A stretch of 5,641 nt of DNA from a bacterium HR27 (GTDB lineage Bacteria; Chloroflexota; Chloroflexia; Thermomicrobiales; Thermomicrobiaceae): NCBI GenBank assembly GCA_002898975.1, contig BEID01000118.1, positions 1 to 5,641 of the forward strand, read 5' to 3'. The notes beneath the pieces were generated by a model that saw only the letters and a list, made by a program, of their open reading frames with translations, did no database searches and was not told the origin of the DNA. The position numbers were made by a program, and so were the translations under genes. Shown one piece after another: positions 5,074-5,641 of the stretch (position 1 is its first letter; every line of letters starts with the position of its first letter).

Positions 5074-5641
5074 ATGGACACACGAAAGCGTGCATTCCCC
5101 CAGCTTCCGCTGCTCCTGGTTCTGACGTTGCTACTGGCTCTGACGCTCCCGGCAGTAACGCACGCACAACCGGCGGCTGCTCCCTGCCGCGACTTCCCGG
5201 AGACCGGTCACTCGGTCTGCCACGGCTTTCTCGCTTTCTGGGACGAGTTCGGCGGGCTGCCATTGTTCGGCTACCCCCTGACCGATGAGATGACCGTCAA
5301 CGGTACAGTCGTCCAATATTTCGAGCGTGCTCGGTTCGAGTGGCACCCTGGTGCTGCAACTGACCATCATGACGTCCTGCTGGGACTCCTCGGCACGGAG
5401 CAAACAGCCAGCCGGCAAGGCCAATCACCGTTTCAACCAGCGACACCTGAACCTTCGGCACGCTACTTTCCGGAAACAGCTCACAATCTCTCGGGCGCCT
5501 TCCGCATGTACTGGGAGACCTACGGTGGGTTCGCGCTCTTCGGTTTTCCGATCAGCGAGCCATACGTCGATCACGGTATGACGATCCAGTACTTCGAGCG
5601 CGCTCGTTTCGAGTCGCATCCTGGGAAGGCACCGGAGCGTG
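5074..5641 (+). CDS. Secreted Chloroflexota-type repeat protein, 5' part (runs off the window)
   Basis: An open frame from ATG at 5074 to the window edge (189 complete codons, no stop seen). GAGG (5064-5067) lies 6 nt before the ATG. Residues 4-31 form a signal peptide: R4-K5-R6, a Leu-rich core (11-25), and likely cleavage after A31 (VTHA|QPA). It should therefore be exported. Two copies of a module follow. The first spans about 38-93: FPETGH, then GGLPLFGYPLTDE, then QYFERARFEWHPG. The second spans about 131-184: FPETAH, then GGFALFGFPISEP, then QYFERARFESHPG. A Pro/Gln/Ser-rich linker separates them (109-129), and C38 and C49 occur only in the first copy, possibly as a disulfide. The module resembles the LGFP-type repeats of cell-surface proteins and is common in Chloroflexota exported proteins. 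Its function is unknown to me, and a surface or cell-wall role is inference. A catalytic domain could follow beyond the window. Confidence 0.8.
   Translation, partial: MDTRKRAFPQLPLLLVLTLLLALTLPAVTHAQPAAAPCRDFPETGHSVCHGFLAFWDEFGGLPLFGYPLTDEMTVNGTVVQYFERARFEWHPGAATDHHDVLLGLLGTEQTASRQGQSPFQPATPEPSARYFPETAHNLSGAFRMYWETYGGFALFGFPISEPYVDHGMTIQYFERARFESHPGKAPER
5185..5352 (+). repeat. Protein repeat module 1 (FPETGH...FGYP...QYFERARFE)
   Basis: It encodes residues 38-93 of the secreted protein, with landmarks FPETGH (41-46), GGLPLFGYP (60-68) and QYFERARFE (81-89). The spacing from the FPET landmark to the same point in module 2 is 91 residues. The first module carries two cysteines that the second lacks. 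Confidence 0.75.
5464..5625 (+). repeat. Protein repeat module 2 (FPETAH...FGFP...QYFERARFE)
   Basis: It encodes residues 131-184 of the secreted protein, with landmarks FPETAH (132-137), GGFALFGFP (151-159) and QYFERARFE (172-180). The nine-residue QYFERARFE is identical in both modules although the codons differ in several places, which points to protein-level conservation rather than a recent DNA duplication. Confidence 0.75.

Noticed and set aside
4638..5288. Plus-strand open frame of 216 codons in the last intergenic region
   Set aside because: Its translation is R-, P-, S- and T-rich without motifs, it crosses the terminator T-tract, and it overlaps out of frame the secreted protein, which has a signal peptide and internal repeats.
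1..5641. tRNA genes, rRNA or CRISPR arrays
   Set aside because: No cloverleaf was found: the GGTTCGA-like strings at about 1896 and 5334 are inside coding sequence. No rRNA stretch or regularly spaced DNA repeats were seen.

Overview
The window looks like chromosomal or megaplasmid DNA from a GC-rich bacterium of the Chloroflexota, most likely the Thermomicrobia (a Thermomicrobium- or Sphaerobacter-like organism). Two things suggest this. The coding regions are strongly GC-rich. The last gene also encodes a secreted protein with the 'FPETGH...GG-L--FG-P...QYFERARFE-HPG' repeat, which I associate with Chloroflexota. The taxonomic call is inference from protein style, not from a marker gene.

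Layout, all on the + strand: (1) 1-338, upstream DNA with no supportable gene, ending in a very good sigma70-type promoter (TTGACC, 17 bp, TATAGT). (2) 339-1454, a zinc- and NAD-dependent medium-chain alcohol dehydrogenase of the NDMA-dependent nicotinoprotein type associated with mycofactocin, followed by an intrinsic terminator (1481-1520). (3) A gene-free gap of about 420 bp. (4) 1877-3106, an FMN-dependent alpha-hydroxy-acid-oxidase-family enzyme that I recognise as MftD, the mycofactocin-maturation oxidoreductase. (5) A gap of about 290 bp with an unusual interleaved inverted repeat (3120-3178) and a probable promoter. (6) 3401-4519, a second alcohol dehydrogenase, a gapless paralogue of the first (253 of 371 positions identical by my hand alignment), followed by a strong terminator (4597-4640). 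(7) A structured, gene-poor stretch of about 550 bp. (8) 5074 to the window end, the 5' part of a gene for a secreted repeat protein that runs off the edge.

How the genes work together: mycofactocin is a peptide-derived redox cofactor. MftD performs a late oxidative deamination step in its biosynthesis. Nicotinoprotein dehydrogenases hold their NAD(H) tightly and are thought to need mycofactocin as the external electron acceptor. A gene for cofactor maturation flanked by two likely client dehydrogenases is therefore a coherent mycofactocin locus. The precursor peptide and radical-SAM genes (mftA, mftB, mftC) are not in the window. Each gene appears to have its own control signals rather than belonging to one tight operon. 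The repeat-protein gene is separated from the rest by a strong terminator and is probably functionally unrelated.
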